NCBI RefSeq assembly: GCF_002874965.1
Contig: NZ_CP025624.1
Location: 2,108,001-2,172,000, forward strand
From: Pseudomonas sp. NC02
GTDB lineage: Bacteria > Pseudomonadota > Gammaproteobacteria > Pseudomonadales > Pseudomonadaceae
Reading direction: 5' to 3'
DNA length: 64,000 nucleotides
Position numbers and translations under genes: made by a program. Numbering within the stretch: position 1 is the stretch's first letter; each line of letters opens with the position of its first letter. The notes below the pieces were generated by a model, which had not been told where the DNA came from, searched no databases, and worked only from the letters and a program-made list of their open reading frames with translations. Shown one piece after another: positions 1 to 6,893 of the stretch.

Positions 1-318
1 GCGCAACTGGCTCGCGATGTGGTCCTGAAACGCTTGGAGTTGACCGGCGTGCGCATGCAGGACGTGCGTGCCGAATTGATCGGCGTCGACTCCCTGCACG
101 GCCCGCGCAGCACGGTTGAACCGTGGGAAGTGCGCCTGCGCATCGCCGCCCGCTGCGCAGAACGCAGCGAGGCGGTGCGTGTCGGCAATGAAGTGGAAAC
201 CCTCTACACCAACGGCCCTTCCGGCGGCGGTGGCGCCAGCAAGAGCCTGCGCCAGGTGGTGGCGGTGGCATCGTTGCTGCTGCCTCGTCACGCGGTCAAC
301 CCGAGGATCGAAGCATGA
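1..318 (+). CDS. AtuA-family (acyclic terpene utilization-like) protein, 3' part
   Basis: The reading frame is open from the first base and ends in TGA at 316-318, so only about 105 C-terminal residues are present and the start lies outside the window. The residues (RVGNEVETLYTNGPSGGGG, then KSLRQVVAVASLLLPR) resemble the end of the AtuA/DUF1446 family, whose members occur in acyclic terpene and leucine-type catabolic clusters. The exact reaction is not established for this family. The last codons overlap the next gene by 4 bp (ATGA), so the two are translationally coupled, which matches the usual AtuA pairing with a small AtuA-like partner. Assignment is by family resemblance only. Confidence 0.7.
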   Translation, partial: AQLARDVVLKRLELTGVRMQDVRAELIGVDSLHGPRSTVEPWEVRLRIAARCAERSEAVRVGNEVETLYTNGPSGGGGASKSLRQVVAVASLLLPRHAVNPRIEA

Positions 319-635
319 AGCTGCACACCCTGGCCCACTCCCGAACGGGAGACAAGGGCGACACCTCGAACATCTCGATCATCGCGTATCGGGCCGAGGA
401 CTATCCGCTGCTCTGCGAGCAATTGACGGCTGAGGTGGTGGCGGCATTTTTTGCGCCGTTGCTGGAGGCGGGAGCTGCACCGGTGCGGCGTTATGAACTG
501 CCCAATGTGCAGGCACTGAACTTCGTGTTGCCGGGGATCCTGCGAGGCGGGGTGACGCGGTCGCTGGCGCTGGACGCCCATGGCAAGTGCCTGGGCTCAG
601 CATTGCTGGATCTTGAATTGGCAATACCAAACTAA
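315..635 (+). CDS. Small AtuA-related partner protein
   Basis: This 106-residue protein begins MKLHTLAHSRTGDKGDTSN and contains the Gly/Asp-rich RTGDKGD motif typical of the small AtuA-like domain, which in other bacteria is either fused to or encoded beside the larger AtuA protein. The start codon overlaps the stop of the preceding gene (ATGA at 315-318), so the pair probably works as one complex. It has no signal peptide or membrane segment. The gene ends just before a REP pair. A role in catabolism of a branched or terpenoid acyl-CoA is the family-level expectation, but nothing in the window confirms the substrate. Confidence 0.7.
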   Translation: MKLHTLAHSRTGDKGDTSNISIIAYRAEDYPLLCEQLTAEVVAAFFAPLLEAGAAPVRRYELPNVQALNFVLPGILRGGVTRSLALDAHGKCLGSALLDLELAIPN

Positions 636-636
636 T

Positions 637-718
637 GTGGGAGCGGGCTTGCTCGCGAAGGCGGAGTATCAGCCACTACGTCTGTGGCTGATACTCCGCC
701 TTCGCGAGCAAGCCCGCT
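637..718. repeat. REP pair (REPIN-like), left part, interrupted by the IS element
   Basis: Two inverted REP copies face each other: GTGGGAGCGGGCTTGCTCGC (from 637) and its mirror CGCGAGCAAGCCCGCT (703-718), with a spacer that is itself an inverted repeat around GGCTGATACTCC. The second REP stops after CCCGCT and its missing CCCAC is found at 1896-1900, on the far side of the IS element. The same REP type recurs at 5871, 15522, 21452, 30158 and 43209. Such palindromes are spread in Pseudomonas by RAYT transposases; none is encoded here. Confidence 0.9.
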
Positions 719-720
719 TG

Positions 721-726
721 TATGCT
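721..726 (+). promoter_or_regulatory. Candidate -10 box of an RE-LE junction promoter
   Basis: TATGCT lies 2 bp inside the left end. In the integrated form no good -35 lies upstream because the flank is REP sequence. If the element were excised and its ends joined through one CT core, TTGCCC from the right end (1874-1879) would sit 18 bp upstream of this box. Transcription would then begin around 732-734, just before the first predicted loop of the bridge RNA. Each hexamer matches 4 of 6 consensus bases, so this is inference by pattern. Confidence 0.5.
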
Positions 727-732
727 AGGACT

Positions 733-890
733 TGAAGGGAGGAGGAGGGACAAAGCCCGATTCTGACTGTTGGCGCAGTACAGACCGTGGGAGATTTCGC
801 CCCTCCTCCTTTCACCCAAGCGCCGATAAAGAATGCATCTGGCTATGACCGACGATAGGAACAAGCCTGCGCCTCTGGGTGAGCCCTTCA
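733..890 (+). ncRNA. Predicted bridge RNA of the IS110-family element
   Basis: Two successive internal-loop hairpins can be drawn. Loop 1 is closed by a 13-bp stem (737-749 with 801-813, two G-U pairs) and has an inner stem (762-769 with 776-784, one bulged A). Its 5' side holds AAGCCCG (753-759), identical to the left half of the occupied target. Its 3' side holds GTGGGAG (787-793), the reverse complement of CT plus the right half. Loop 2 is closed by 812-818 with 876-882 and 820-823 with 869-872, with an inner stem 843-846/855-858. It holds AGAAT (830-834), matching the right-end terminus, and ACAAG (861-865), the reverse complement of CT plus the left-end terminus. This matches the target-binding and donor-binding loops of bridge RNAs. 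The 5' and 3' ends are estimates. Confidence 0.8.
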
Positions 891-922
891 AGTGCTCAAA
901 ACCATAGCCCGGAGGAAGTCCC

Positions 923-1870
923 ATGGCAATGCCAGTTCCTGTCTCAAAGCCGATCGTTGGCGTCGATGTTGCTAAAAATGAGCTGGTGATTTACCACGCC
1001 GAACTCGATCTGCTGGAAGTAATCCCGAACAACAAAACCGCCATTAAAAAATGGCTGAAGGCCCTACCGGGCACCGTGGCAGTTGCGATTGAAGCTACCA
1101 ACATCTATCACTTGGAGTTCGCTGATCTCGCCTATGAAGCTGGCTGCGTGATCTACATGGTGGGTGGATATGAGCTCAGCCATTATCGTAAAGGTGTGAA
1201 TATCCGGGCTAAAACCGACGCCCAGGATGCCAAATTGCTCGCTCGCTATTTAAAAAACGAAGCCGATGAACTTCGTCCCTGGACGCCGCCATCTCCTCTG
1301 TATCGCCAGCTTTTGAGTCTTTTCCGCCGCCGGGCGGCGCTGGTCCAGGCACGCGTCAGCCTGACTCAAAGCTGGGCGAATGAGCCGTTACTGAAGGCCT
1401 CTTTTACCGAGCAGGTGAAGTCGATGCAAAAGCTAGAAGGCCTGATTGAAAAGATGATCGGTGATCGCCTGAAAGAAGCTGGACTGTCGGATCAGCTAAA
1501 GCGTTGCTTGAAAGTTGAAGGTATCGGTTTTTTGACTGGAGCCCGCTTGGTTACTAGCTTTCAACGAGGTGATTTTAGAAACGCAGACGCTTTCATCGCC
1601 TTCTTGGGCATGGATTTACGCGTTTCTAAGTCAGGACAGAAAGATAATCGTCGTAGCTTGAGCAAACGTGGCGACTCAGAAGCTCGGCGTCTTTTGCACA
1701 ACGCAGCGATGGCAGCTAGCCGAACGGCTGCATGGAAGGAGTTTTATCAAGCGCAACGGGCGCGGGGTTACAGCACCACTCAGGTGCTGGTAATGCTGGC
1801 CCGCAAGCTTGCTCGAGTGGTATTTGCCTTGCTAAAAGGACAAAGCGAATACCAACCAAAGGTTGGTTGA
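923..1870 (+). CDS. IS110-family transposase (bridge RNA-guided recombinase type)
   Basis: The 315-residue protein has the two IS110 domains. The N-terminal RuvC-like DEDD domain shows D15 (GVDVAK), E57 (AIEATN), D99 and D102 (KTDAQDAK). The C-terminal Tnp_20 domain shows the helix-hairpin-like VEGIGFLTGARL (about 198-209) and an S-G pair at 237-238, followed by LSKRGD and RRLL, which is where the family's catalytic serine sits. Length is normal for the family and no frameshift is seen. ATG at 923 follows a strong GGAGGAAG ribosome site at 911-918. IS110 enzymes are thought to act through a circular intermediate, using an RNA that pairs with both target and donor DNA. Confidence 0.95.
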   Translation: MAMPVPVSKPIVGVDVAKNELVIYHAELDLLEVIPNNKTAIKKWLKALPGTVAVAIEATNIYHLEFADLAYEAGCVIYMVGGYELSHYRKGVNIRAKTDAQDAKLLARYLKNEADELRPWTPPSPLYRQLLSLFRRRAALVQARVSLTQSWANEPLLKASFTEQVKSMQKLEGLIEKMIGDRLKEAGLSDQLKRCLKVEGIGFLTGARLVTSFQRGDFRNADAFIAFLGMDLRVSKSGQKDNRRSLSKRGDSEARRLLHNAAMAASRTAAWKEFYQAQRARGYSTTQVLVMLARKLARVVFALLKGQSEYQPKVG

Positions 1871-1886
1871 GGGTTGCCCCTCAACC
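1865..1886 (+). other. Right-end hairpin of the IS element
   Basis: GGTTGAGGG (1865-1873) pairs with CCCTCAACC (1878-1886) around a 4-nt loop. It overlaps the transposase stop codon (TGA, 1868-1870) and lies 7 bp from the right edge. No U-run follows, so it is not an ordinary terminator. It also contains the TTGCCC that would act as the -35 box in the circular form. It could limit read-through transcription or be recognised during recombination; this is inferred. Confidence 0.6.
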
Positions 1887-1919
1887 ATAGAATCTCCCAC
1901 ACTGGATCCTCGCTGTTTG

Positions 1920-2291
1920 TCAGACAGCCGCAAACCGCTTGTCGAGGTAATCGATGATCACCTTGGAGTCGTACATCCAGGTGGTCTGGCCGTTCTCTTC
2001 GATGCGCAGGCATGGCACCTTGATCTTGCCGCCTTGCTCCAGCAGGGTCTGGCGGTCTTGCTCGTTGTTCTTCGCATCCTTCAAGGCCACCGGCACGTTC
2101 AGGCGGTGCAGGGTGCGGCGGGTCTTCACGCAGAACGGGCAGGCGTGGAATTGATACAGGGTCAGGTCCTTGGCCGCTGCGTTCACCTGCGCCTGTTGTT
2201 CGGCAGGGCGCTGCTTTTTGCGCGGACGGGTCAGGAAGTCGCCGGCGATGATGACGTGGCCGAGGCCCACTCGAAGTGCTTTGGCGAACAT
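1920..2291 (-). CDS. Glutaredoxin-like protein (GST N-terminal/thioredoxin fold)
   Basis: The 123-residue protein has a short basic, hydrophobic N-terminus followed by a glutaredoxin fold starting at LTLYQFHACPFC. The CPFC motif is the redox-active dithiol, and KVPCLRIEE supplies the cis-proline loop. The end (MYDSKVIIDYLDKRF) is the glutathione-binding helix region of GST N-domains. It probably reduces protein disulfides or glutathione mixed disulfides. ATG at 2291 was chosen because an AAGAGGT ribosome site lies upstream; the longer frame to 2345 has no such support. It is a single gene just downstream of the folE terminator. Confidence 0.85.
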   Translation of the reverse strand: MFAKALRVGLGHVIIAGDFLTRPRKKQRPAEQQAQVNAAAKDLTLYQFHACPFCVKTRRTLHRLNVPVALKDAKNNEQDRQTLLEQGGKIKVPCLRIEENGQTTWMYDSKVIIDYLDKRFAAV

Positions 2292-2352
2292 GGCTGAAAC
2301 CTCTTGCCCTAGACTTAAGGGGGCGCAGCTTACCTGATTTTTCACAGGCGAA

Positions 2353-2380
2353 AAAAAACCGGCGATGAACGCCGGTTTTT
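2353..2380. terminator. Bidirectional intrinsic terminator
   Basis: AAAACCGGCG and CGCCGGTTTT form a GC-rich stem around a short ATGAA loop, with a run of A on the left and T on the right, so it can act on either strand. It lies just downstream of folE on the minus strand, whose transcription it probably ends. Confidence 0.85.
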
Positions 2381-2394
2381 CCAGGTGCCGCGTA

Positions 2395-2940
2395 TTACTT
2401 GATCAGGCTGAGAAACTCGCTGCGGGTCGCCGCGTTTTCGCGGAACTCACCCAGCATCACCGACGTGATCATCGACGAATTCTGCTTCTCCACACCGCGC
2501 ATCATCATGCACATGTGCTTGGCCTCGATCACCACTGCAACGCCCAGGGCGCCGGTGACCTGCTGGACCGCATCGGCGATCTGGCGGCTGAGGTTTTCCT
2601 GGATCTGCAGGCGGCGGGCATACATATCGACGATACGCGCGACCTTCGACAGGCCCAGCACTTTGCCGCTCGGGATATACGCGACGTGAGCCTTGCCGAT
2701 GAACGGCAGCAGGTGGTGTTCGCACAGCGAGTACAACTCGATGTCCTTGACCAGCACCATTTCGCTGTTGTCAGAGCTGAACAAGGCACCGTTGGTGACT
2801 TCTTCGAGGGTCTGTTCATAACCGCGGCAGAGATACTGCATGGCCTTGGCGGCACGTTTTGGCGTGTCGAGCAGGCCCTCGCGGGAAACGTCCTCGCCGA
2901 GTTGGCCGAGAATCGCGGTGTAATTCTGTTCCAGGGACAT
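2395..2940 (-). CDS. folE: GTP cyclohydrolase I
   Basis: The 181-residue protein matches type I GTP cyclohydrolase, which converts GTP to 7,8-dihydroneopterin triphosphate, the first step of folate synthesis. Visible signatures are [13 protein letters not shown], holding the zinc Cys and the catalytic His residues, the [17 protein letters not shown] helix, the second zinc Cys in KHMCMMMRG, and SSMITSV near the end. Length is typical. ATG at 2940 (MSLEQNY) is preferred to the longer frame because the family starts there. The protein is soluble and expected to be a decamer. Pseudomonads often carry more than one folE copy, so this need not be the only one. Confidence 0.95.
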   Translation of the reverse strand: MSLEQNYTAILGQLGEDVSREGLLDTPKRAAKAMQYLCRGYEQTLEEVTNGALFSSDNSEMVLVKDIELYSLCEHHLLPFIGKAHVAYIPSGKVLGLSKVARIVDMYARRLQIQENLSRQIADAVQQVTGALGVAVVIEAKHMCMMMRGVEKQNSSMITSVMLGEFRENAATRSEFLSLIK

Positions 2941-3019
2941 GAAACTACCTAGTGGGATTTTCGCAAAGGGCAAGGGTACGGCGGCCAACACATCGCTGCA
3001 AGCCTGACGATGGCACTTG

Positions 3020-3577
3020 TTACTCGTCGCGGCCTTCCATCATGGTGCGCTTGAGCATCACATACACCGCGCCAGCGCCGCCGTGACGTGGCTGGCATGA
3101 GGTAAAACCCAGCACCTGGGAGTGCTGGCGCAACCAGGTGTTGACGTGGCTTTTGATCATCGGCCGCTTGCCGTCCAGGCGCACGGCCTTGCCGTGGGTG
3201 ACGCGCACGCAGCGGATTTCGAATTTGGTGGCTTCGGCGAGGAACGCCCAGAGGGTTTCGCGGGCTTTTTCGACGGTCATGCCGTGCAGGTCGAGACTGC
3301 CCTCGAACGGGATCTGGCCGACCTTGAGCTTGCGCATCTGGCTTTCCTGCACGCCGTCGCGGGCCCACATCAACTCGTCTTCGGGACCTACATCGATAAC
3401 GAATTGATCCGACAGGCCGTCCACGGTGGTGGCGTCCGTGCGCACGGTCGCGGCCTGGCGCAGCTTGGCGATCTGGGCGCGATCGGTCTTGGGTTTGCCG
3501 GTGTCGGCGCGATCATGCTTGATCGGCTTGACGCCGCGCAGCTCGTTCTTGAATAGGGAAAAATCGTCGTCTTGCAT
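3020..3577 (-). CDS. smrA: Smr-domain protein (SmrA-type DNA endonuclease)
   Basis: The 185-residue protein has a charged N-terminal half (about 1-90) and a C-terminal Smr domain (about 95-180). The domain carries the LDLHGMT motif, VRVTHGKA and the HGGAGAVYV end, which are the nucleic-acid-cleaving elements of the MutS2-related Smr fold. Stand-alone Smr proteins of this length correspond to SmrA/YfcN, reported to nick DNA; the in vivo role is unclear. It lies upstream of folE on the same strand (79-bp gap), so co-transcription is possible but not shown. Confidence 0.88.
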   Translation of the reverse strand: MQDDDFSLFKNELRGVKPIKHDRADTGKPKTDRAQIAKLRQAATVRTDATTVDGLSDQFVIDVGPEDELMWARDGVQESQMRKLKVGQIPFEGSLDLHGMTVEKARETLWAFLAEATKFEIRCVRVTHGKAVRLDGKRPMIKSHVNTWLRQHSQVLGFTSCQPRHGGAGAVYVMLKRTMMEGRDE

Positions 3578-3652
3578 GTCAGCCTCCGCGAAGGGCGGGC
3601 AGTTTACCTAATCGCGGCGGCTTGATGCGCAACAAACGCTATCTGTGCGCCA

Positions 3653-3973
3653 TCAGTCGTGCTTTTTCATCAGGTGCGAAGCGATGTTCAGTGACAGCGG
3701 TTGGCGCATGCGCCGACGGCAACGACGCCACAGCCATACGCCGAACCACAGCACCAGCAGGCCGATGACCAAGAGTATTGCAGAACCGCCAGGGCTGGCA
3801 TTCAGCTCGCCCAGGGCCGGTGAGTGTCCAACCAAACCAGCGCCGCCAGCAATTGCCAGTAGTACGCCACCTATCGCCAACAGCGCGGCAAAGCCGGCGC
3901 CGATGCGCAGACGCCAGTTGCTCGGGCCCTTGGGGCGCAAGCGACGAGCATCAAAACCATCGGATATCTTCAT
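3653..3973 (-). CDS. Small inner-membrane protein of unknown function
   Basis: The 106-residue protein has a basic N-terminus and two predicted membrane helices (about 23-50, rich in Gly/Ala/Leu, and about 63-83, ILLVIGLLVLWFGVWLW). An arginine-rich stretch (RRCRRRMRQ) follows, which should hold that side in the cytoplasm. A GGAGGAA ribosome site precedes the ATG at 3973. I do not recognise a named family, and neither the upstream isochorismatase-fold gene nor the downstream smrA suggests a role. Confidence 0.7.
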   Translation of the reverse strand: MKISDGFDARRLRPKGPSNWRLRIGAGFAALLAIGGVLLAIAGGAGLVGHSPALGELNASPGGSAILLVIGLLVLWFGVWLWRRCRRRMRQPLSLNIASHLMKKHD

Positions 3974-4103
3974 TCCGACCTTTCCTCCAGGGTATCGGCC
4001 CTTCGACCGGAAGATACACAGGTTGTTCCGGGTACAGAGGCAATTGCAGCAAATGACAGGTATTTGCGGATGAGCGGGCGGCTACCCGCTCATCGAAGGT
4101 CGA

Positions 4104-4694
4104 TCAGATCAGATCTTTGGTCAAGGCGAGGGTGGCGAAGTTGTCAGCCATGATGGCCATTTCAGTCTGCTGCACGTGGTCGGCGCTGAGGATGCCGCCC
4201 TTGTAAGGCAGGTCGCGGGTGGCGCAGGCGTCTTCCACCAGGGTGCAGCGAAAGCCCAGGTTTTTTGCCGCACGCACCGTGGTGCTGACGCTGGAGTGGC
4301 TCATGAAGCCGCAGACGATCAGGTCCAGGGAACCGAGGTCTTGCAGGTGTTTCTCCAGGCCGGTGCCGTGGAAGGCGCTGGGCAGCAGCTTGCCGATGAT
4401 GGTTTCGTCGGCCTGTGGCTCAAGGCCAGGAATGAACTCACCGCGCTCGCCCTGAGGGTCAAACAACCCGCCGACAGTGCCCAGGTGGCGCACATGCACG
4501 ATCGGGCGCCCGGCGTTGCGCGCGGCAGCCGCCAGTTGCTTGATATTTTCGACAGCAGCGTCCATGCCCGAGAGGGCGAGGGGACCACTGAGGTATTCCT
4601 TCTGGGCGTCGATGATCACGAGGGTCGCATGGTTCAGGTTCGCCGCTGCGTAACCACGACCGCTGAGTTGAAACATCGTCTTTGGAACGGACAT
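4104..4694 (-). CDS. Isochorismatase-fold hydrolase with serine at the catalytic cysteine position
   Basis: The 196-residue protein has the cysteine-hydrolase/isochorismatase fold: VIIDAQKEY (catalytic Asp), IIGKLLPSAF (catalytic Lys), then the nucleophile segment and VEDACATRD. In this family the nucleophile lies in a G-x-x-T-x-x-C-V pattern. Here the segment reads CGFMSHSSVSTTV, with Ser (codon TCC) where Cys is expected. It may therefore be a weak or changed enzyme, or a binding protein, or Ser may act as nucleophile. ATG at 4694 follows an AGGAG site; the longer frame to 4823 lacks one. It is a single gene, divergent from prmB. The substrate is unknown. Confidence 0.8.
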   Translation of the reverse strand: MSVPKTMFQLSGRGYAAANLNHATLVIIDAQKEYLSGPLALSGMDAAVENIKQLAAAARNAGRPIVHVRHLGTVGGLFDPQGERGEFIPGLEPQADETIIGKLLPSAFHGTGLEKHLQDLGSLDLIVCGFMSHSSVSTTVRAAKNLGFRCTLVEDACATRDLPYKGGILSADHVQQTEMAIMADNFATLALTKDLI

Positions 4695-4934
4695 TCTGGG
4701 GCTCCTGTGAGTGGGGCTTTTGTGACATTGTCCTCTGGCTGAGCGCTTCTGTGAATCGCTACCATCGTAAGGTACGCCGTTGTTGGCGTGCAGCGATGTC
4801 AATAGGGCACTACGTTTAGGCAAAAACCACGTTTAAGATGAAATCCGACGTGCGGCAAAGGGTTTTTTCGTACATCGTCGGTACAGCTTAAGACTGTTAG
4901 AATCGCCGGTCGTTTTTTCCAGGAGCTTGCCCCC

Positions 4935-5843
4935 GTGATCACTTCCCGCCTGCGCACCTTGCGCGACCACATCCGATGGGCCGTCAGCCGTTTCCATGGG
5001 GAAGACCTGTTTTTTGGCCATGGCACCGATAATGCCTGGGACGAAGCCCGGCAACTGGTGCTCGGCGCCTTGCACCTGCCATGGGAAATTGCCGACAGTT
5101 ACCTGGATTGCAACCTGGAAGAAGAGGAAATCTCCCACGTGCAACGGTTGCTGCACCGCCGTATCCACGAGCGTGTGCCGACCGCTTACCTGTTGAAGGA
5201 AGCCTGGTTCTGCGGCATGTCGTTTATCGTTGATGAGCGTGTATTGATTCCCCGCTCACCGATTGGCGAACTGATCGAAAACCGCTTCGAACCGTGGCTG
5301 GGCACACCGCCGGCACGCATTCTGGACCTGTGCACCGGTTCCGGTTGCATCGGTATTGCCTGCGCCTACGAGTTCCAGGACGCCGAAGTGGTACTGGGCG
5401 ACCTGTCCTTCGAAGCGCTGGAGGTGGCCAACCAGAACATCGAGCGCCATGGCGTCGATGAGCGCGTGTATACCGTTCAGGGCGACGGCTTTGATGGTTT
5501 GCCGGGCCAGCGTTTTGACCTGATCGTGTCCAACCCGCCGTATGTCGACGCCGAAGACTTTGCCGACATGCCGGATGAATACCAGCACGAGCCGGAGCTG
5601 GGCCTTGCCTGCGGTGACGACGGCTTGAACCTGGTTCGGCGGATGCTGGCCGAGGCGGCAGATCACTTGACTGAGAAGGGCTTGCTGATTGTCGAAGTGG
5701 GCAACAGCCAGGTTCACGTCGAGGCGTTGTACCCCGAAGTGGACTTCGCCTGGCTGGAGTTCCAGCGCGGCGGGCATGGCGTGTTCATGTTGACGGCCGA
5801 GCAGTGCCGGGCGCATCAGGCGGTGTTCGCCGCCAGGGTTTAA
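4935..5843 (+). CDS. prmB: Ribosomal protein L3 glutamine N5-methyltransferase
   Basis: The 302-residue protein starts at GTG (4935). An N-terminal helical domain is followed by a class I SAM-dependent methyltransferase: the glycine-rich SAM loop [14 protein letters not shown] (about 132-145) and the NPPYVD motif that binds the target glutamine (about 197-202). This combination and length fit PrmB, which methylates ribosomal protein L3 on a glutamine, rather than PrmC, which acts on release factors. aroC, its common neighbour in gamma-proteobacteria, lies about 2 kb downstream on the same strand. Confidence 0.95.
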   Translation: MITSRLRTLRDHIRWAVSRFHGEDLFFGHGTDNAWDEARQLVLGALHLPWEIADSYLDCNLEEEEISHVQRLLHRRIHERVPTAYLLKEAWFCGMSFIVDERVLIPRSPIGELIENRFEPWLGTPPARILDLCTGSGCIGIACAYEFQDAEVVLGDLSFEALEVANQNIERHGVDERVYTVQGDGFDGLPGQRFDLIVSNPPYVDAEDFADMPDEYQHEPELGLACGDDGLNLVRRMLAEAADHLTEKGLLIVEVGNSQVHVEALYPEVDFAWLEFQRGGHGVFMLTAEQCRAHQAVFAARV

Positions 5844-5870
5844 CCGCTTCCAAGTGGGTAACGCGGTCAG

Positions 5871-5961
5871 TGTGGGAGCGGGCTTGCTCGCGAATGCGGT
5901 GGCTCAGTCAAGATATCCGGTGACTGACACACCGCATTCGCGAGCAAGCCCGCTCCCACAT
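5871..5961. repeat. REP pair
   Basis: GTGGGAGCGGGCTTGCTCGCG and its inverted copy CGCGAGCAAGCCCGCTCCCAC flank a spacer containing complementary GAATGCGGTG and CACCGCATTC. It lies between convergent prmB and the following minus-strand gene. Both halves are intact, so it carries two unoccupied copies of the IS110-element target (5872-5885 and 5946-5959). Confidence 0.95.
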
Positions 5962-5990
5962 TTTGATCCGGTTTCAATTGATAAACCGGA

Positions 5991-6794
5991 TTATCGATGC
6001 GTCGCAATCCAGATCAACAAACCCGCCTGAAACACGGTAAACGCCACCAGGCACGTAATCGTGAAGCGCAACCCGCTGTCTTCGCGCTTGAACTTGGTGA
6101 CTTTTTCCTCTTCCTTGCGCAGTTTCACTTCCTGTTCCGCCAGGTTCTGCTCGGCCTGTTGCAGCATCTGCGCCGCTTCCAGAATCTCCACGAACTGCAG
6201 CTTTTCGGTGTTCCAGCTGTCCAGCACATCGCTCACCTTGCCCGGCTGCACGTTGCCCTTCAAATGCTGGACATCGGCGTACGCCACATCAAAGCCCTGG
6301 ATACGCAGGAAGTGATCCCGGCGCAGGCGCGTGGCTTCGTTGAGGGCGTCCTTGTTGGCCAGGTCGACGCCGTCGACGCGGTAGTGCGACCACTTCTTTT
6401 TCGCCCAGGCGGCGCCCTGGGCTACCAGGAAACGGCCGATGCCGCGGTTAGCCGGCTCGATCTCCAGGCTGTTGCCCGGGCCAAAGTGCACCCGATGGGT
6501 CGCGTGATCGACCCAGATATCCAAATGGTTCTGTTCCCGGCGCACCCGCTGGCCCGGCAACTGAATGACCATGCGCAGCAGGCTGTGGTCCTTGTTGTTG
6601 CGTTCGGCCCAGCCAAACTGCACAAAGCGCAGGGGCCGCACGCCCGTGGCACGGTCGGTGGCCAAAGGGGCCAGGCGCAGCATCTTGAAATGTTCGGCCT
6701 GCACCTCCGCCCACGGTAACGCCGCCGATGCGGCGGCCTCGGTGTCAGCCGTGGTGTCGGCGGTAGGTTCGGGTGTTGCTTCGGTGTTCGTCAT
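5991..6794 (-). CDS. Hypothetical protein with C-terminal coiled coil and membrane anchor
   Basis: The 267-residue protein starts with an acidic, threonine-rich stretch (1-25). A soluble domain of about 170 residues follows with a recurrent basic/aromatic character (WAEVQAEHFKMLRL, HVDHATH-like, KKKWSHYRVDGVDLANKDALNEA). Next comes a coiled coil (about 205-240, repeated Glu/Gln/Lys such as AEQNLAEQEVKLRKEEEKV), and a single membrane helix closes the protein (about 246-264, ITCLVAFTVFQAGLLIWIA). It is probably a tail-anchored inner-membrane protein. I recognise it only as a conserved type of Pseudomonas protein; no catalytic motif is visible. Confidence 0.75.
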   Translation of the reverse strand: MTNTEATPEPTADTTADTEAAASAALPWAEVQAEHFKMLRLAPLATDRATGVRPLRFVQFGWAERNNKDHSLLRMVIQLPGQRVRREQNHLDIWVDHATHRVHFGPGNSLEIEPANRGIGRFLVAQGAAWAKKKWSHYRVDGVDLANKDALNEATRLRRDHFLRIQGFDVAYADVQHLKGNVQPGKVSDVLDSWNTEKLQFVEILEAAQMLQQAEQNLAEQEVKLRKEEEKVTKFKREDSGLRFTITCLVAFTVFQAGLLIWIATHR

Positions 6795-6893
6795 TCGGCG
6801 CGATCCTGTCCAAGCTCTGCGGGCCGACAGGCTTTTTGCTGTCGACCCATGGCTTATCGGCCGTTTTGCTCAGGACTGGAGGGCAATACTCGC

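Larger units (their letters stand above)
719..1895 (+). mobile_element. IS110-family insertion sequence inserted in a REP
   Basis: The element carries one transposase gene (923-1870), a long left non-coding end (719-922, 204 bp) and a very short right end (1871-1893), the layout of the IS110 group proper rather than IS1111. No terminal inverted repeats or long target duplications are seen. The flanks reconstitute an uninterrupted REP if the element is removed: AAGCCCG at 710-716 plus CT plus CCCAC at 1896-1900. A CT dinucleotide is present at both edges (717-718 and 1894-1895) and is the likely crossover core, as in IS621. The boundaries are therefore inferred to within the 2-bp core. The element looks intact. 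Confidence 0.88.

Noticed and set aside
719..922. Left end of the IS element considered as a passenger gene or ordinary leader
   Set aside because: The only frame (minus strand, 676-924) has no family motif and spans the IS boundary, while the paired loops and the matches to target and element ends explain the stretch better as RNA.
1865..1886. IS right-end hairpin as a standard terminator
   Set aside because: It has a strong stem but no T-run and is placed across the stop codon and the element edge, so a role in the element's end structure is at least as likely.
4695..4823. N-terminal extension of the isochorismatase-fold gene
   Set aside because: The extra 43 codons have no family similarity, and the AGGAG site fits the ATG at 4694.
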